A DNA stretch of 64,000 nucleotides from an uncultured Prevotellaceae bacterium (lineage in GTDB: Bacteria; Bacteroidota; Bacteroidia; Bacteroidales; Muribaculaceae), in assembly GCA_900319525.1 (NCBI GenBank), contig ONOU01000003.1:1-64000 (forward strand). Reading direction: 5' to 3'. Below the pieces are notes generated by a model, which was not told the origin of the DNA, did not search any database, and was given only the letters and a program-made list of their open reading frames with translations. Below are positions 38,279 to 46,083 of the stretch, one piece after another (the stretch's first letter is position 1; each line of letters opens with the position of its first letter). The position numbers were made by a program, and so were the translations under genes.

Positions 38279-39613
38279 ATGGAGAGAATGAATTGGGACC
38301 GATTGATTTCGGACAAACGGCTTGGGCTCGAGCATTACCATGACGCTAAGGGTGGGGGAGTAAGGAGCGACTTTGAGCGCGACTACGACCGCCTGGTGTT
38401 CTCGTCGCCCTTCCGCCGCTTGCAGAACAAGACGCAGGTCTTTCCTCTGCCTGACAGTATATTAGTGCACAACCGCTTGACCCACAGCTTGGAAGTTTCC
38501 AGCGTGGGCAAATCGATGGCACGCGAGGTGGCCATCCGCCTCATGCCGCGCTATGCTGGTGAACCGTGGGTGGAAAAACTCAGGGACATCAGCGAAATTG
38601 TTTCGGCAGCCTGTCTGGCTCATGACTTGGGTAACCCGCCGTTTGGCCACTCGGGAGAGAAGACCATCGGGGCCTACTTCAGCGAGGGCAAGGGCTTGGA
38701 ATTCAAGGGAAAGTTTACCGTTGAGCAGTGGAATGACCTTATCCACTTTGAGGGCAACGCCAACTCGTTCCGCACACTGGTGCACCAGTTCAAGGGTCGT
38801 CGCCCGGGCGGCTTTGCCATGACCTACTCGACGCTGGCTGCGATTGTGAAATATCCCTACTCATCGATGCACGCCGGCAAGAAAGGCAAATTTGGATTCT
38901 TCACCACCGAGAAAGAAATCTTCCACCGCATTGCCGACGAGTTGGGCCTTATCAGGCTTGAGGAGGACCGCTACTGCCGCCATCCGCTCGTCTATATTGT
39001 CGAGGCTGCCGATGACATCTGTTACCAGATAATGGATATCGAGGACGGCCACAAACTCAAGATCATCGGCACCGATGAGACTATCGACCTGCTCTTGGGC
39101 TTCTTTACCACTGAGCGTCAACATCATCTGCGTGAACACATGGATATTGTCGCTGACCCCAACGAGAAGATCGCCTACCTGCGCTCCTGCATTGTGGGTC
39201 TGCTGGTCGAGCAATGTGCAGCCGCCTTTGCCGATCACGAGGACGAAATCATGGAGGGCCGCTTTGTGGGCAGCCTTATCGACCGCATCGACCCATTGCC
39301 TGCGAGCGCCTATCAAGCGTGCAGCGCCCTGGCCCATGACAAACTCTATCGTGCAGGATATGTCGTTGATGTTGATCTGGCAGGTAACCGCATTATCAAT
39401 CTGCTGCTTGAAAAACTCATCGAGGCGGTCATGTATCCCGAGCGCAACTACTCGCAGTTATTGATGAATAAGTTCCCGCAGCAATATGATGTTCATGCTT
39501 CCAAGCTCTTTGAGCAAGTGCAAGCGGTGCTGGACCACATCAGCGCGATGACAGACGTGTATGCCCTCAACCTCTACCGCCAGCTCGACGGTATTTCCCT
39601 CCCCACAGTATAG
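38279..39613 (+). CDS. dgt: Deoxyguanosinetriphosphate triphosphohydrolase-like protein
   Basis: 444 residues. HD-domain metal sites are in ILVHNRLTHSLEVSSVG, SAACLAHDLGNPPFGHSGE and FEGNANSFRTL; an N-terminal SDFERDYDRLVFSSPFRRLQ block is typical of dGTPases. It cleaves dGTP (or other dNTPs) to the nucleoside and triphosphate, adjusting dNTP pools and sometimes limiting phage. It is 12 nt downstream of the ATPase gene, so probably co-transcribed. Confidence 0.93.
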   Translation: MERMNWDRLISDKRLGLEHYHDAKGGGVRSDFERDYDRLVFSSPFRRLQNKTQVFPLPDSILVHNRLTHSLEVSSVGKSMAREVAIRLMPRYAGEPWVEKLRDISEIVSAACLAHDLGNPPFGHSGEKTIGAYFSEGKGLEFKGKFTVEQWNDLIHFEGNANSFRTLVHQFKGRRPGGFAMTYSTLAAIVKYPYSSMHAGKKGKFGFFTTEKEIFHRIADELGLIRLEEDRYCRHPLVYIVEAADDICYQIMDIEDGHKLKIIGTDETIDLLLGFFTTERQHHLREHMDIVADPNEKIAYLRSCIVGLLVEQCAAAFADHEDEIMEGRFVGSLIDRIDPLPASAYQACSALAHDKLYRAGYVVDVDLAGNRIINLLLEKLIEAVMYPERNYSQLLMNKFPQQYDVHASKLFEQVQAVLDHISAMTDVYALNLYRQLDGISLPTV

Positions 39614-39670
39614 ACTTATCATGTACACCGTGGCAAAGCCGCGGTCCACAATTAACAATAGAAGAAAACA

Positions 39671-40912
39671 ATGGGACTCATTGACGATAAAAAACGTGTA
39701 AACGAAATAGAACTCAGCGAGGAGCGCGCCATCCTCGTGGGACTGATCACACCCCAGCAGGGCGAGGCCAAGGCCAAAGAGTACCTCGATGAACTTGAAT
39801 TCCTTGCCGAGACGGCGGGCGCTGTCACCGTACGCACCTTCCTGCAACGCTGTGACGGCCCCAACAGCACCAGCTACGTGGGTAAGGGCAAACTTGAGGA
39901 AATTGTAGCCTATGTCGAGGACAACGACATCAGCCTGGTCATCTTTGATGACGACCTCACGCCCAAGCAGGTTGCCTTTATTGAGAAGGCGGTAAAGGTC
40001 AAGACCCTGGACCGCACAAGCCTCATCCTGGACATCTTTGCCAAGCGGGCTCAGACCGCCAGCGCCAAGATGCAGGTCGAACTGGCTCAGTACCAGTACC
40101 TATTGCCACGACTGACGGGTATGTGGACCCACCTTGAACGCCAGCGAGGTGGCATCGGTATGCGTGGTCCCGGTGAGACCCAGATCGAGACCGACCGCCG
40201 TATTGTCAAGACCAAGATTTCCCTGCTCAAGGAGAAACTGGCCCAACTCGACAAGCAGAAGATGACCCAGCGCAAGAACCGCGGCAAGCTCACGCGCATC
40301 GCCCTTGTGGGCTACACCAACGTGGGCAAATCCACGCTGATGAACGTGCTGAGCAAGAGCGAGGTGTTTGCCGAGAACAAGCTCTTTGCTACCCTTGACA
40401 CGACTGTGCGCAAGGTGGTGATTTCTAACCTGCCTTTCCTGCTGACCGACACCGTAGGCTTCATCCGCAAGTTGCCCACCCATCTGGTGGAATCCTTCAA
40501 GAGCACCCTCGACGAGGTGCGCGACAGCGACATCCTCGTCCATGTAGTCGATATCTCGCATCCCCAGTTCGAGGAGCAGATCGAGGTGGTGAACCGCACC
40601 CTGCAAGAGGTGTGTGATGCCGGCAGCAAGGAGATGATCATGGTCTTCAACAAGATTGACCAGTTCACTCATGTGCCCAAGGATGAGGACGACCTCACGC
40701 CGCGCCTGCGTGAGAACATCCCCCTCGAGGAGTTGCAAGAGACCTGGATGGCCCGCATGGGCGAGAATTGCGTCTTCATCAGCGCCAAGAAGCAGCAGAA
40801 CATCGACGGCCTCAAGAAATTGCTCTACAACAAGGCCAAGGCCGTCCACACCGCCCGCTTCCCCTACAACGACTTCCTCTTCCAGACCTACGACGACCTC
40901 GCCGCCGAGTAA
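39671..40912 (+). CDS. hflX: GTPase HflX
   Basis: 413 residues; ribosome-associated GTPase that splits stalled 70S ribosomes. The N-terminal HflX domain includes GPNSTSYVGKGKLEEI and a coiled-coil helix (RGPGETQIETDRRIVKTKIS). The G domain has Walker A GYTNVGKST, G3 DTVGFIRKLP and G4 NKIDQF. The 57-nt spacer after dgt holds a 7-bp hairpin (CCGTGGC AAA GCCGCGG) but no good promoter box. Confidence 0.96.
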   Translation: MGLIDDKKRVNEIELSEERAILVGLITPQQGEAKAKEYLDELEFLAETAGAVTVRTFLQRCDGPNSTSYVGKGKLEEIVAYVEDNDISLVIFDDDLTPKQVAFIEKAVKVKTLDRTSLILDIFAKRAQTASAKMQVELAQYQYLLPRLTGMWTHLERQRGGIGMRGPGETQIETDRRIVKTKISLLKEKLAQLDKQKMTQRKNRGKLTRIALVGYTNVGKSTLMNVLSKSEVFAENKLFATLDTTVRKVVISNLPFLLTDTVGFIRKLPTHLVESFKSTLDEVRDSDILVHVVDISHPQFEEQIEVVNRTLQEVCDAGSKEMIMVFNKIDQFTHVPKDEDDLTPRLRENIPLEELQETWMARMGENCVFISAKKQQNIDGLKKLLYNKAKAVHTARFPYNDFLFQTYDDLAAE

Positions 40913-40923
40913 AATATGAAAAC

Positions 40924-41157
40924 ATGACTGAACTGATCATTGGTTTATTGTTTTTTGGAATAGGTGTCTTGCTTTTCCGCTATCTGGACAAGAAGTCTGA
41001 TGCGTGGATTGAGTCAGGCAACAGGTATAAACGTGTTTTAGGCTGGTGCCTGCTATTCCTCCTTACGATAGGCCTGCCGCTTTATCTGATTGTTACTCAA
41101 GTGCAGTCATGTTCAACCGAGTATAAGTTAAATCAAAGTATAACGAATACATTTTGA
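40924..41157 (+). CDS. Small two-TM membrane protein
   Basis: 77 residues starting at ATG 40924, 11 nt after hflX. Two hydrophobic segments, MTELIIGLLFFGIGVLLFRY and VLGWCLLFLLTIGLPLYLIV, flank a charged loop (DKKSDAWIESGNRYKR). I do not recognise the family. Position suggests co-transcription with hflX. The next gene starts 5 nt later. Confidence 0.7.
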   Translation: MTELIIGLLFFGIGVLLFRYLDKKSDAWIESGNRYKRVLGWCLLFLLTIGLPLYLIVTQVQSCSTEYKLNQSITNTF

Positions 41158-41162
41158 GTATA

Positions 41163-41699
41163 ATGGCTAACCCGAAGAATAAACAGGAGTTGTTGGCTTC
41201 CATGACCGATGGATATGCCAAGTTGTGCGATCAGATCGCAAAAATGAGTGATGAGGAAAAGTTGGCATCGTTTGACTTCACTGCCGACCCCAAGAAGTGC
41301 GGCGTGCGCTGGCAGTACGACCGCTGCCTGCGTGACTTGCTGATTCATCTGCACGAGTGGCAGGTGCTCATGCGCGATTTCGTGCAGAACATCCGCGACG
41401 GCCACCCCAGGGACTATCTGCCCGATGAGTACCGCCGCAACTACCATGAGATGGACAAGATGCTGGTCGAGAAGCACCAAGGGACCCCGCTGGAGCAGGC
41501 CAGCCATCTCCTGCAGCAGACCCAAGAGGAGATGCTAAGCCTTGCCGAGAGTTTTAGCGAGGAAGAGCTCTTTACCAAGGGCTACTACAAGAATACCTAC
41601 ACTACAACGATGGCAGCCTATTTTGTCAGCGTCACTACCAGCCCTTATGGCCAAGCGGTGAAGCTGCTCAAGACCCACCAAAAGAATTGCCGCAAGTGA
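41163..41699 (+). CDS. ClbS/DfsB-like four-helix-bundle protein
   Basis: 178 residues. The pattern MANPKNKQELLASMTDGYAK, VRWQYDRCLRDLLIHLHEWQ and the hydrophobic C-terminal TSPYGQAVKLLKTHQKNCRK fit the DUF1706/ClbS family within the DinB-like superfamily. ClbS itself protects against colibactin by hydrolysing its cyclopropane warhead; whether this homologue acts on a genotoxin is unknown. ATG 41163 is preferred over TTG 41154. It is the end of the hflX unit. Confidence 0.8.
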   Translation: MANPKNKQELLASMTDGYAKLCDQIAKMSDEEKLASFDFTADPKKCGVRWQYDRCLRDLLIHLHEWQVLMRDFVQNIRDGHPRDYLPDEYRRNYHEMDKMLVEKHQGTPLEQASHLLQQTQEEMLSLAESFSEEELFTKGYYKNTYTTTMAAYFVSVTTSPYGQAVKLLKTHQKNCRK

Positions 41700-41748
41700 G
41701 AGGAAAAAACATCGGAGTGCGGATGTCAACTCCAAACTCCAAACTGAA

Positions 41749-42033
41749 TCAAGGGTTATAATAGTCCTTGTGGTAATAAGCAAGTAGTTCCTGCAAGTGG
41801 CGATAGGCCTCGGCAGCGGGACCGTCGGGGTCGATTTCCATGGCTTCGAGATAGCTGTTGAGTGCCATGCGGATGTTGCCTTCCTGGCGATAAGCGTTAC
41901 CGCGCAGGTAGTAGGCCATGGCTAGTGTGGCATGGTCTGTTGCCTTGTTCTCGACAATTTCATTGGCGGCATTGAGCGCCTCTTCTCCCTCGCTGCGGGA
42001 GAGCATATCTTTAATCTCTTGTATGGTTTTCAT
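41749..42033 (-). CDS. Short TPR-motif protein
   Basis: 94 residues covering about two TPR hairpins (TLAMAYYLRGNAYRQEGNIR, MALNSYLEAMEIDPDGPAAE). No signal peptide, so probably cytosolic. It is divergent from the TerB-like gene, each with its own -7 box 23-31 nt away. Confidence 0.8.
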   Translation of the reverse strand: MKTIQEIKDMLSRSEGEEALNAANEIVENKATDHATLAMAYYLRGNAYRQEGNIRMALNSYLEAMEIDPDGPAAEAYRHLQELLAYYHKDYYNP

Positions 42034-42055
42034 CTAGTGTTGAGTTTTATTGGGA

Positions 42056-42063
42056 CAAAATTA
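42056..42063 (-). promoter_or_regulatory. -7 box for the short TPR gene
   Basis: CAAAATTA on + reads TAATTTTG on the minus strand, 23 nt from the ATG at 42033. It lies back to back with the + strand box at 42086. Confidence 0.6.
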
Positions 42064-42085
42064 CACCAACTTCGTGAAAAAACAT

Positions 42086-42093
42086 TACCTTTG
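42086..42093 (+). promoter_or_regulatory. -7 box for the TerB-like gene
   Basis: TACCTTTG is an exact -7 box, 31 nt before ATG 42124. No clear -33 TTTG at 19-21 bp upstream. Confidence 0.6.
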
Positions 42094-42123
42094 CTCAATA
42101 AAAATTATTATTGATACACAATC

Positions 42124-42513
42124 ATGAACCAAATGAATAACAATCCCCAGGAGAACCAGAGGCTGGGGCAACTCAAGAACCTTGTGATGCTTGCTGCTGC
42201 TGACGGTAACTTTACCGACTCTGAATTGGCTGTGCTGCTTGCTGTAGCATCTCGCGAGAACATCACGCCCGAAGAATTTGATAAGGTCATCGACAATCCC
42301 GAAAGCGTGACCATCGACTTGCCCACTGACGAGGACACCAAGCTGGACTACCTGCGTGACATGGTCGCCTTGATGATGATCGACGGCGAACTCGACGAGC
42401 AGGAAATGGCCATGTGTAAGGTCTATGCCATGACGCTGGGCTATCGCAGTAGCATCGTTGACGGTATGATTGCTGGCATTGTTGACACTCTCAATGCCGC
42501 TGATGCCGAGTAA
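42124..42513 (+). CDS. TerB-like helical protein
   Basis: 129 residues. Two acidic helical repeats, LKNLVMLAAADGNFTDSELA and LDYLRDMVALMMIDGELDEQ, each carry the (L)AAADGxxxxxE / DGELDExE pattern of TerB/DUF533-type proteins, which may bind metal ions. No signal peptide. Function unknown; TerB relatives are tied to tellurite resistance and membrane stress. It is followed 24 nt later by a secreted protein gene. Confidence 0.75.
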   Translation: MNQMNNNPQENQRLGQLKNLVMLAAADGNFTDSELAVLLAVASRENITPEEFDKVIDNPESVTIDLPTDEDTKLDYLRDMVALMMIDGELDEQEMAMCKVYAMTLGYRSSIVDGMIAGIVDTLNAADAE

Positions 42514-42537
42514 CGCTTTCGGCTCCATTTTTGGGAA

Positions 42538-42957
42538 ATGAACAAGAACAGCATATATTGCCTGATAGTCGGGTTGCTGTTTCCGGTGCTGGCATGGGCT
42601 CAAGAGGCCACTGCCGGTGATTTGAATCAGTATGTCGAGGAACTCAACTCGCAGTGCCCGATTCACTTCGAGACCGATTGGGGCGTCAACTCCTTTACTA
42701 TGGTAGGGGATAACTATGCGTTGGTCGATGTCATGCTACCTGCCAACACGTCAATGATTCTTTCATCCTTTTCCTCCAATTCAAAACAAGTGAAGAATTT
42801 GTGGATTAGGCAGTTCCAGCAATATGGCGAGCAGTGGAACGGTTTTGTGGATACTATGGTCAAGGCAGATTGCCGCATTGTTCTCAACCTTCGCCCCAAG
42901 AGCAGTGATGAGACAGCTCTGATCACGTTCTTCCCTTCGGACTTCGAAGTGGAATAG
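42538..42957 (+). CDS. Secreted hypothetical protein
   Basis: 139 residues with a signal peptide (SIYCLIVGLLFPVLAWAQ). The mature part (LNQYVEELNSQCPIHFETDW, VNSFTMVGDNYALVDVMLPA) has alternating strands and one Cys. I do not recognise a family. It lies 24 nt after the TerB-like gene. Confidence 0.7.
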   Translation: MNKNSIYCLIVGLLFPVLAWAQEATAGDLNQYVEELNSQCPIHFETDWGVNSFTMVGDNYALVDVMLPANTSMILSSFSSNSKQVKNLWIRQFQQYGEQWNGFVDTMVKADCRIVLNLRPKSSDETALITFFPSDFEVE

Positions 42958-42970
42958 CATCAATCATTAA

Positions 42971-43009
42971 GGCGATGATATAGATGTTGGCTCAACCCCT
43001 GCGGGGTAA
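42971..43009. repeat. Dispersed intergenic hairpin repeat, copy 2
   Basis: Second copy of the unit at 29587: the same 20-mer GGCGATGATATAGATGTTGG (42971-42990), then C, and the 12-base hairpin core ACCCCTGCGGGG (42995-43006 region). It lies between convergent genes, next to a terminator. Confidence 0.7.
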
Positions 43010-43026
43010 AATACGTAGATGAATAT

Positions 43027-43055
43027 TAGCTCGGCTTCTTTTGGGGGCCGAGCTA
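43027..43055. terminator. Bidirectional hairpin before the AraC gene end
   Basis: TAGCTCGGC (43027-43035) pairs perfectly with GCCGAGCTA (43047-43055), with a T-rich loop. It sits between convergent genes. T tracts after the stem are short on both sides. Confidence 0.6.
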
Positions 43056-43062
43056 ACTGTGA

Positions 43063-43872
43063 CTAGCCGCGGTAGGCCGAAGGCGAAACGCCTAGATTGT
43101 TCTGCACATAGCGGCTGAAGTAGGATGTGGACGAGAAGTTGAACATCTCGGTAATCTCCGTAAAGGAGATGGTCTTGTCGCGTAGCAGGCGGGATATCTC
43201 AAGGATGGTAAAGCGATTGATCCAGAAGTTGGCAGCCATGCCGCTCGACTTCTTGCTGATTTCAGACAGGTACTTGGGCGTGACGCACAATTGGTCGGCA
43301 TAGTAGGTGATATCGCGGTGCTCGCGGTAATCGCCCCGCTCGAGCATGGCCAGGAAATCGCTCATCACCTTAGTCGTCTGTGTGCTCTGCTCCGTCTCCT
43401 TATAGATGTGTGCATGTATCTCAAAGTAGTCGATGATCATCGTCTGCACCGCATTTAACATCACGTCCTGGTGAAACATGCTCACTTGCCAGTTGAGCCT
43501 CGTCTCGATGTTGTCAAAGTCCTGCTTGAGGATGGCAAAACGGCTGTCGGTGAGCGGCATTACAGGGTTGAGAAAGAGTGATAAAGTGCCTTGCATGCCG
43601 TAGTTGCTCTGTGGTGTCGCCAACTCGATGAAATGGTCCTTAACATATATAACCTTGGCCTTGAAGTCATCGCTCGTGACGATGTTCTCAACCAGACGCC
43701 CTTCACGCACGATCATGGAGTCATGGGCGTGCAGGTGAAAACGCCCTAGGTTGAACGTGAATTCACACTCGCCCTCGTAGCATAGCACGTGGGCCACGTA
43801 GTTCCTAAGCCTGTCTGAAGCCAAATCGTGCAGGTCGTTCTCGATGATGATATTATTGCGGTCAAATTTCAT
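43063..43872 (-). CDS. AraC family transcriptional regulator
   Basis: 269 residues. The N-terminal ~150 residues form a cupin-like sensing domain (GECEFTFNLGRFHLHAHDSM). The C-terminal double HTH has DITYYADQLCVTPKYLSEIS and the signature FNFSSTSYFSRYVQNNLGVSPSAYRG (two blocks). ATG 43872 is chosen because a -7 box lies at 43882-43889 and the open frame's earlier start (43950) is upstream of it. It is divergent from the flavodoxin/NTF2/reductase genes and probably controls them. Confidence 0.88.
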   Translation of the reverse strand: MKFDRNNIIIENDLHDLASDRLRNYVAHVLCYEGECEFTFNLGRFHLHAHDSMIVREGRLVENIVTSDDFKAKVIYVKDHFIELATPQSNYGMQGTLSLFLNPVMPLTDSRFAILKQDFDNIETRLNWQVSMFHQDVMLNAVQTMIIDYFEIHAHIYKETEQSTQTTKVMSDFLAMLERGDYREHRDITYYADQLCVTPKYLSEISKKSSGMAANFWINRFTILEISRLLRDKTISFTEITEMFNFSSTSYFSRYVQNNLGVSPSAYRG

Positions 43873-43881
43873 ACTGCATGG

Positions 43882-43889
43882 CAAAGATA
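43882..43889 (-). promoter_or_regulatory. -7 box for the AraC regulator
   Basis: CAAAGATA on + is TATCTTTG on the minus strand. Only ~10 nt separate it from ATG 43872, so the leader would be very short or absent. Confidence 0.55.
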
Positions 43890-43956
43890 CGATATTTTTG
43901 ACAAAAAGTGAAATTACCTCCGTAAAAAGTGTAACGGCCATTAGCCGCAATCATAG

Positions 43957-43964
43957 TAATTTTG
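43957..43964 (+). promoter_or_regulatory. -7 box for the flavodoxin operon
   Basis: TAATTTTG is an exact -7 box 36 nt before ATG 44000. No TTTG is found at the -33 position, which suits an activator-dependent promoter, plausibly driven by the divergent AraC protein. Confidence 0.6.
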
Positions 43965-43999
43965 CCATCAAAATAACAACATAAAAAATCTTATTGACA

Positions 44000-44617
44000 A
44001 TGAATCGCTTTAAATCATTTTTCGTAGCCGTCATGGCACTGTTGTCGATGAGCTGCTCAGCCAACGCAAATCAATCATCAATTAATAACGAAACCGATAT
44101 GGACAAAAACAGCAAATCTTTAGTCGTATTCTTCTCTCATGCGGGAGAAAACTACAGTGTGGGTAACATCAAGGTGGGTAACACCAAGATCGTTGCCGAT
44201 TACATCAGTGAGATGACTGGCGCCGACCAGTTTGAGATTGTGGCCGATAAGGACTACGACATGCCTTATATGGAGCTCATCGAGGTGGCCAAGCAGGAGG
44301 CCCACGATGGCGAGCTGCCTCCTATGGTGGGCAAACTCGAGGACGTGGATCAGTACGACACCATCTTCATCGGCGGTCCCGTGTGGTGGGGCACCTATCC
44401 TCAGGTGATGTTCTCCTTCTTCCGTGACTATGACTTGAACGGTAAGACCATCATCCCCTTCACCACCCACGAGGGCAGTGGTCTGGCCAGCTGTGTCGAG
44501 GACGTGAAAAGAGCCTATCCTAATGCCGATGTGAAGCCCGGATTCGCCATCTATGGTCATGACGTGCGTTCCGGTCGCAATAAAGTTGAGAAGTGGCTTA
44601 AGGGCCTGGGTTTTTAA
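44000..44617 (+). CDS. Flavodoxin-like protein with lipoprotein signal
   Basis: 205 residues. After a signal ending in the lipobox LLSMSC, the flavodoxin fold begins at ~residue 36: SKSLVVFFSHAGENYSVGNI (phosphate loop region), YDTIFIGGPVWWGTYPQVMF and TIIPFTTHEGSGLASCVEDV (FMN-binding loops). It probably carries FMN for electron transfer. A flavodoxin outside the cytosol is unusual; an internal ATG at 44099 would give a cytosolic form without the signal. First gene of a likely three-gene unit. Confidence 0.85.
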   Translation: MNRFKSFFVAVMALLSMSCSANANQSSINNETDMDKNSKSLVVFFSHAGENYSVGNIKVGNTKIVADYISEMTGADQFEIVADKDYDMPYMELIEVAKQEAHDGELPPMVGKLEDVDQYDTIFIGGPVWWGTYPQVMFSFFRDYDLNGKTIIPFTTHEGSGLASCVEDVKRAYPNADVKPGFAIYGHDVRSGRNKVEKWLKGLGF

Positions 44618-44619
44618 CC

Positions 44620-44997
44620 ATGCGGGCAGGTGACGACAAGCAACAGTTGGCAGCCCTGTATGAGCGCATGTACAAGGCCATGATTGCCAAGGACAGCACC
44701 GTCCTTGACGAGGTGCGTGCCGATGATTTTGTGCTCGTGCACATGACAGGAATGCACCAGTCCAAGCCTGTTTATATCCGTGCTATCATGGATGGTACAC
44801 TCAACTACTACTCGGCTGTTACCGAGGAGCTTGACGTCGACGTTGATGGAGACAAGGCTGTCATCACAGGGCACAGTAGGGTAGAGGCAGCCGTCTTTGG
44901 CGGTGGTCGCCACACATGGCCCCTGTCACTCCGATTCGAGGCCCGCAAAGAAAACGGCACCTGGCGCTTTACCCGCAGTCAAGCCTCCACCTATTGA
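44620..44997 (+). CDS. NTF2-like/SnoaL-type protein
   Basis: 125 residues. The cone-shaped alpha+beta fold is suggested by LAALYERMYKAMIAKDSTVL, VRADDFVLVHMTGMHQSKPV and the C-terminal LSLRFEARKENGTWRFTRSQ, as in DUF4440-type proteins. These bind or isomerise small hydrophobic substrates; the role here is unknown. It starts 2 nt after the flavodoxin stop codon, so coupled translation is likely. Confidence 0.82.
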   Translation: MRAGDDKQQLAALYERMYKAMIAKDSTVLDEVRADDFVLVHMTGMHQSKPVYIRAIMDGTLNYYSAVTEELDVDVDGDKAVITGHSRVEAAVFGGGRHTWPLSLRFEARKENGTWRFTRSQASTY

Positions 44998-45031
44998 CCA
45001 AAACTAACAACTAACAACTAAAACTTACATT

Positions 45032-45874
45032 ATGGAAACGATAAAATTATCTAATGGAGTGGAAATGCCCGTACTGGGTTACGGCGTGTTTCAAGTGTCA
45101 CCCGAGGAGTGTGAGCGTTGCGTGAGTGACGCCATCAACGTGGGCTACCGGCTCATCGACACCGCACAGGCCTATTTCAATGAGGAAGGCGTGGGCAACG
45201 CTATCGTCAAGAGCGGCGTTCCCCGCAACGAACTGTTCATTACCACCAAGGTGTGGATCTCCAATGCTGGAGAGGAAAAGGCCGCACAATCTATCGACGA
45301 GTCGTTACGCAAGTTGCAGACCGACTATATTGACCTCTTGCTTATCCATCAACCCTATGGTGACTACTACGGTACTTACCGTGCTATGGAGAAGGCCCTC
45401 GAGCAGGGCAAGGTGCGCGCCATCGGCGTCTCCAACTTCCAGGCTGGTCGCTTTGTGGATTTGGCGCTGAAAGCCACTGTCAAGCCAATGGTCAACCAGC
45501 TGGAGACCAACGTGTTCTCGCAGCAGAATGATATCCTGCCGTGGCTGGCCGAGTTTGGCACGATGCAGATGGCATGGGCTCCACTGGGCCAGGGCCGCAA
45601 CAATCTGTTTGCCGATCCCCTGCTGACCGAGATTGGCGCTCAGTATGGCAAGACGCCCGCTCAGGTGGCCTTGCGCTGGCTCACCCAGCGTGGCATCGTC
45701 GCCATCCCCAAGAGTACTCACCGCGAGTGCATGGCCCAGAATCTGGATATCTTTGACTTCAGCCTCACACCGGCTGACATCCAGCGTATCGCCGAGATGA
45801 ACCAGACCGATGACGGCACGGTCAACTTCAATGACCCCAACTTCATCAAGTTCCTCATCGAGACCTACGGTTAA
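45032..45874 (+). CDS. Aldo/keto reductase
   Basis: 280 residues, NADPH-dependent TIM barrel. The catalytic tetrad is visible: Asp and Tyr in YRLIDTAQAYFNEEGVG, Lys in LFITTKVWIS, His in DLLLIHQPYGDYY. The coenzyme-binding segment is GIVAIPKSTHRECMAQNLDI. It reduces aldehydes or ketones such as 2,5-diketogluconate-type substrates; the exact one is not evident. It ends the AraC-linked unit, followed by a terminator. Confidence 0.93.
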   Translation: METIKLSNGVEMPVLGYGVFQVSPEECERCVSDAINVGYRLIDTAQAYFNEEGVGNAIVKSGVPRNELFITTKVWISNAGEEKAAQSIDESLRKLQTDYIDLLLIHQPYGDYYGTYRAMEKALEQGKVRAIGVSNFQAGRFVDLALKATVKPMVNQLETNVFSQQNDILPWLAEFGTMQMAWAPLGQGRNNLFADPLLTEIGAQYGKTPAQVALRWLTQRGIVAIPKSTHRECMAQNLDIFDFSLTPADIQRIAEMNQTDDGTVNFNDPNFIKFLIETYG

Positions 45875-45894
45875 TCCTGCGGCAACCGAAAAAA

Positions 45895-45952
45895 CAACCT
45901 TCACAACTCAAACAACCAATAACTATTGTAGTTGTAATAGTTGTGAGGGTTG
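45895..45952 (+). terminator. Terminator after the aldo/keto reductase gene
   Basis: CAACCTTCACAACT (45895-45908) pairs with AGTTGTGAGGGTTG (45939-45952), 14 bp with one G-U, followed by TCGTCTTT. The loop is long (30 nt). Confidence 0.7.
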
Positions 45953-46021
45953 TCGTCTTTAAACGAAAAATGAATTTGTGCGTGCCTTTGGTCGTTTATT
46001 TAGGAGATTTAGTCGAAAAGA

Positions 46022-46053
46022 TTTGGCACAGTTCTTGCAAATGAGTACTTTAG
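46022..46053 (+). promoter_or_regulatory. Promoter of the glycine-zipper lipoprotein gene
   Basis: TTTG at 46022-46025, a 20-bp spacer, then TACTTTAG at 46046-46053 (seven of eight consensus positions). The start site would be ~46059, 25 nt before ATG 46084. Confidence 0.6.
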
Positions 46054-46083
46054 CGACACTAAAACTCTATAATAGATAAGAAA

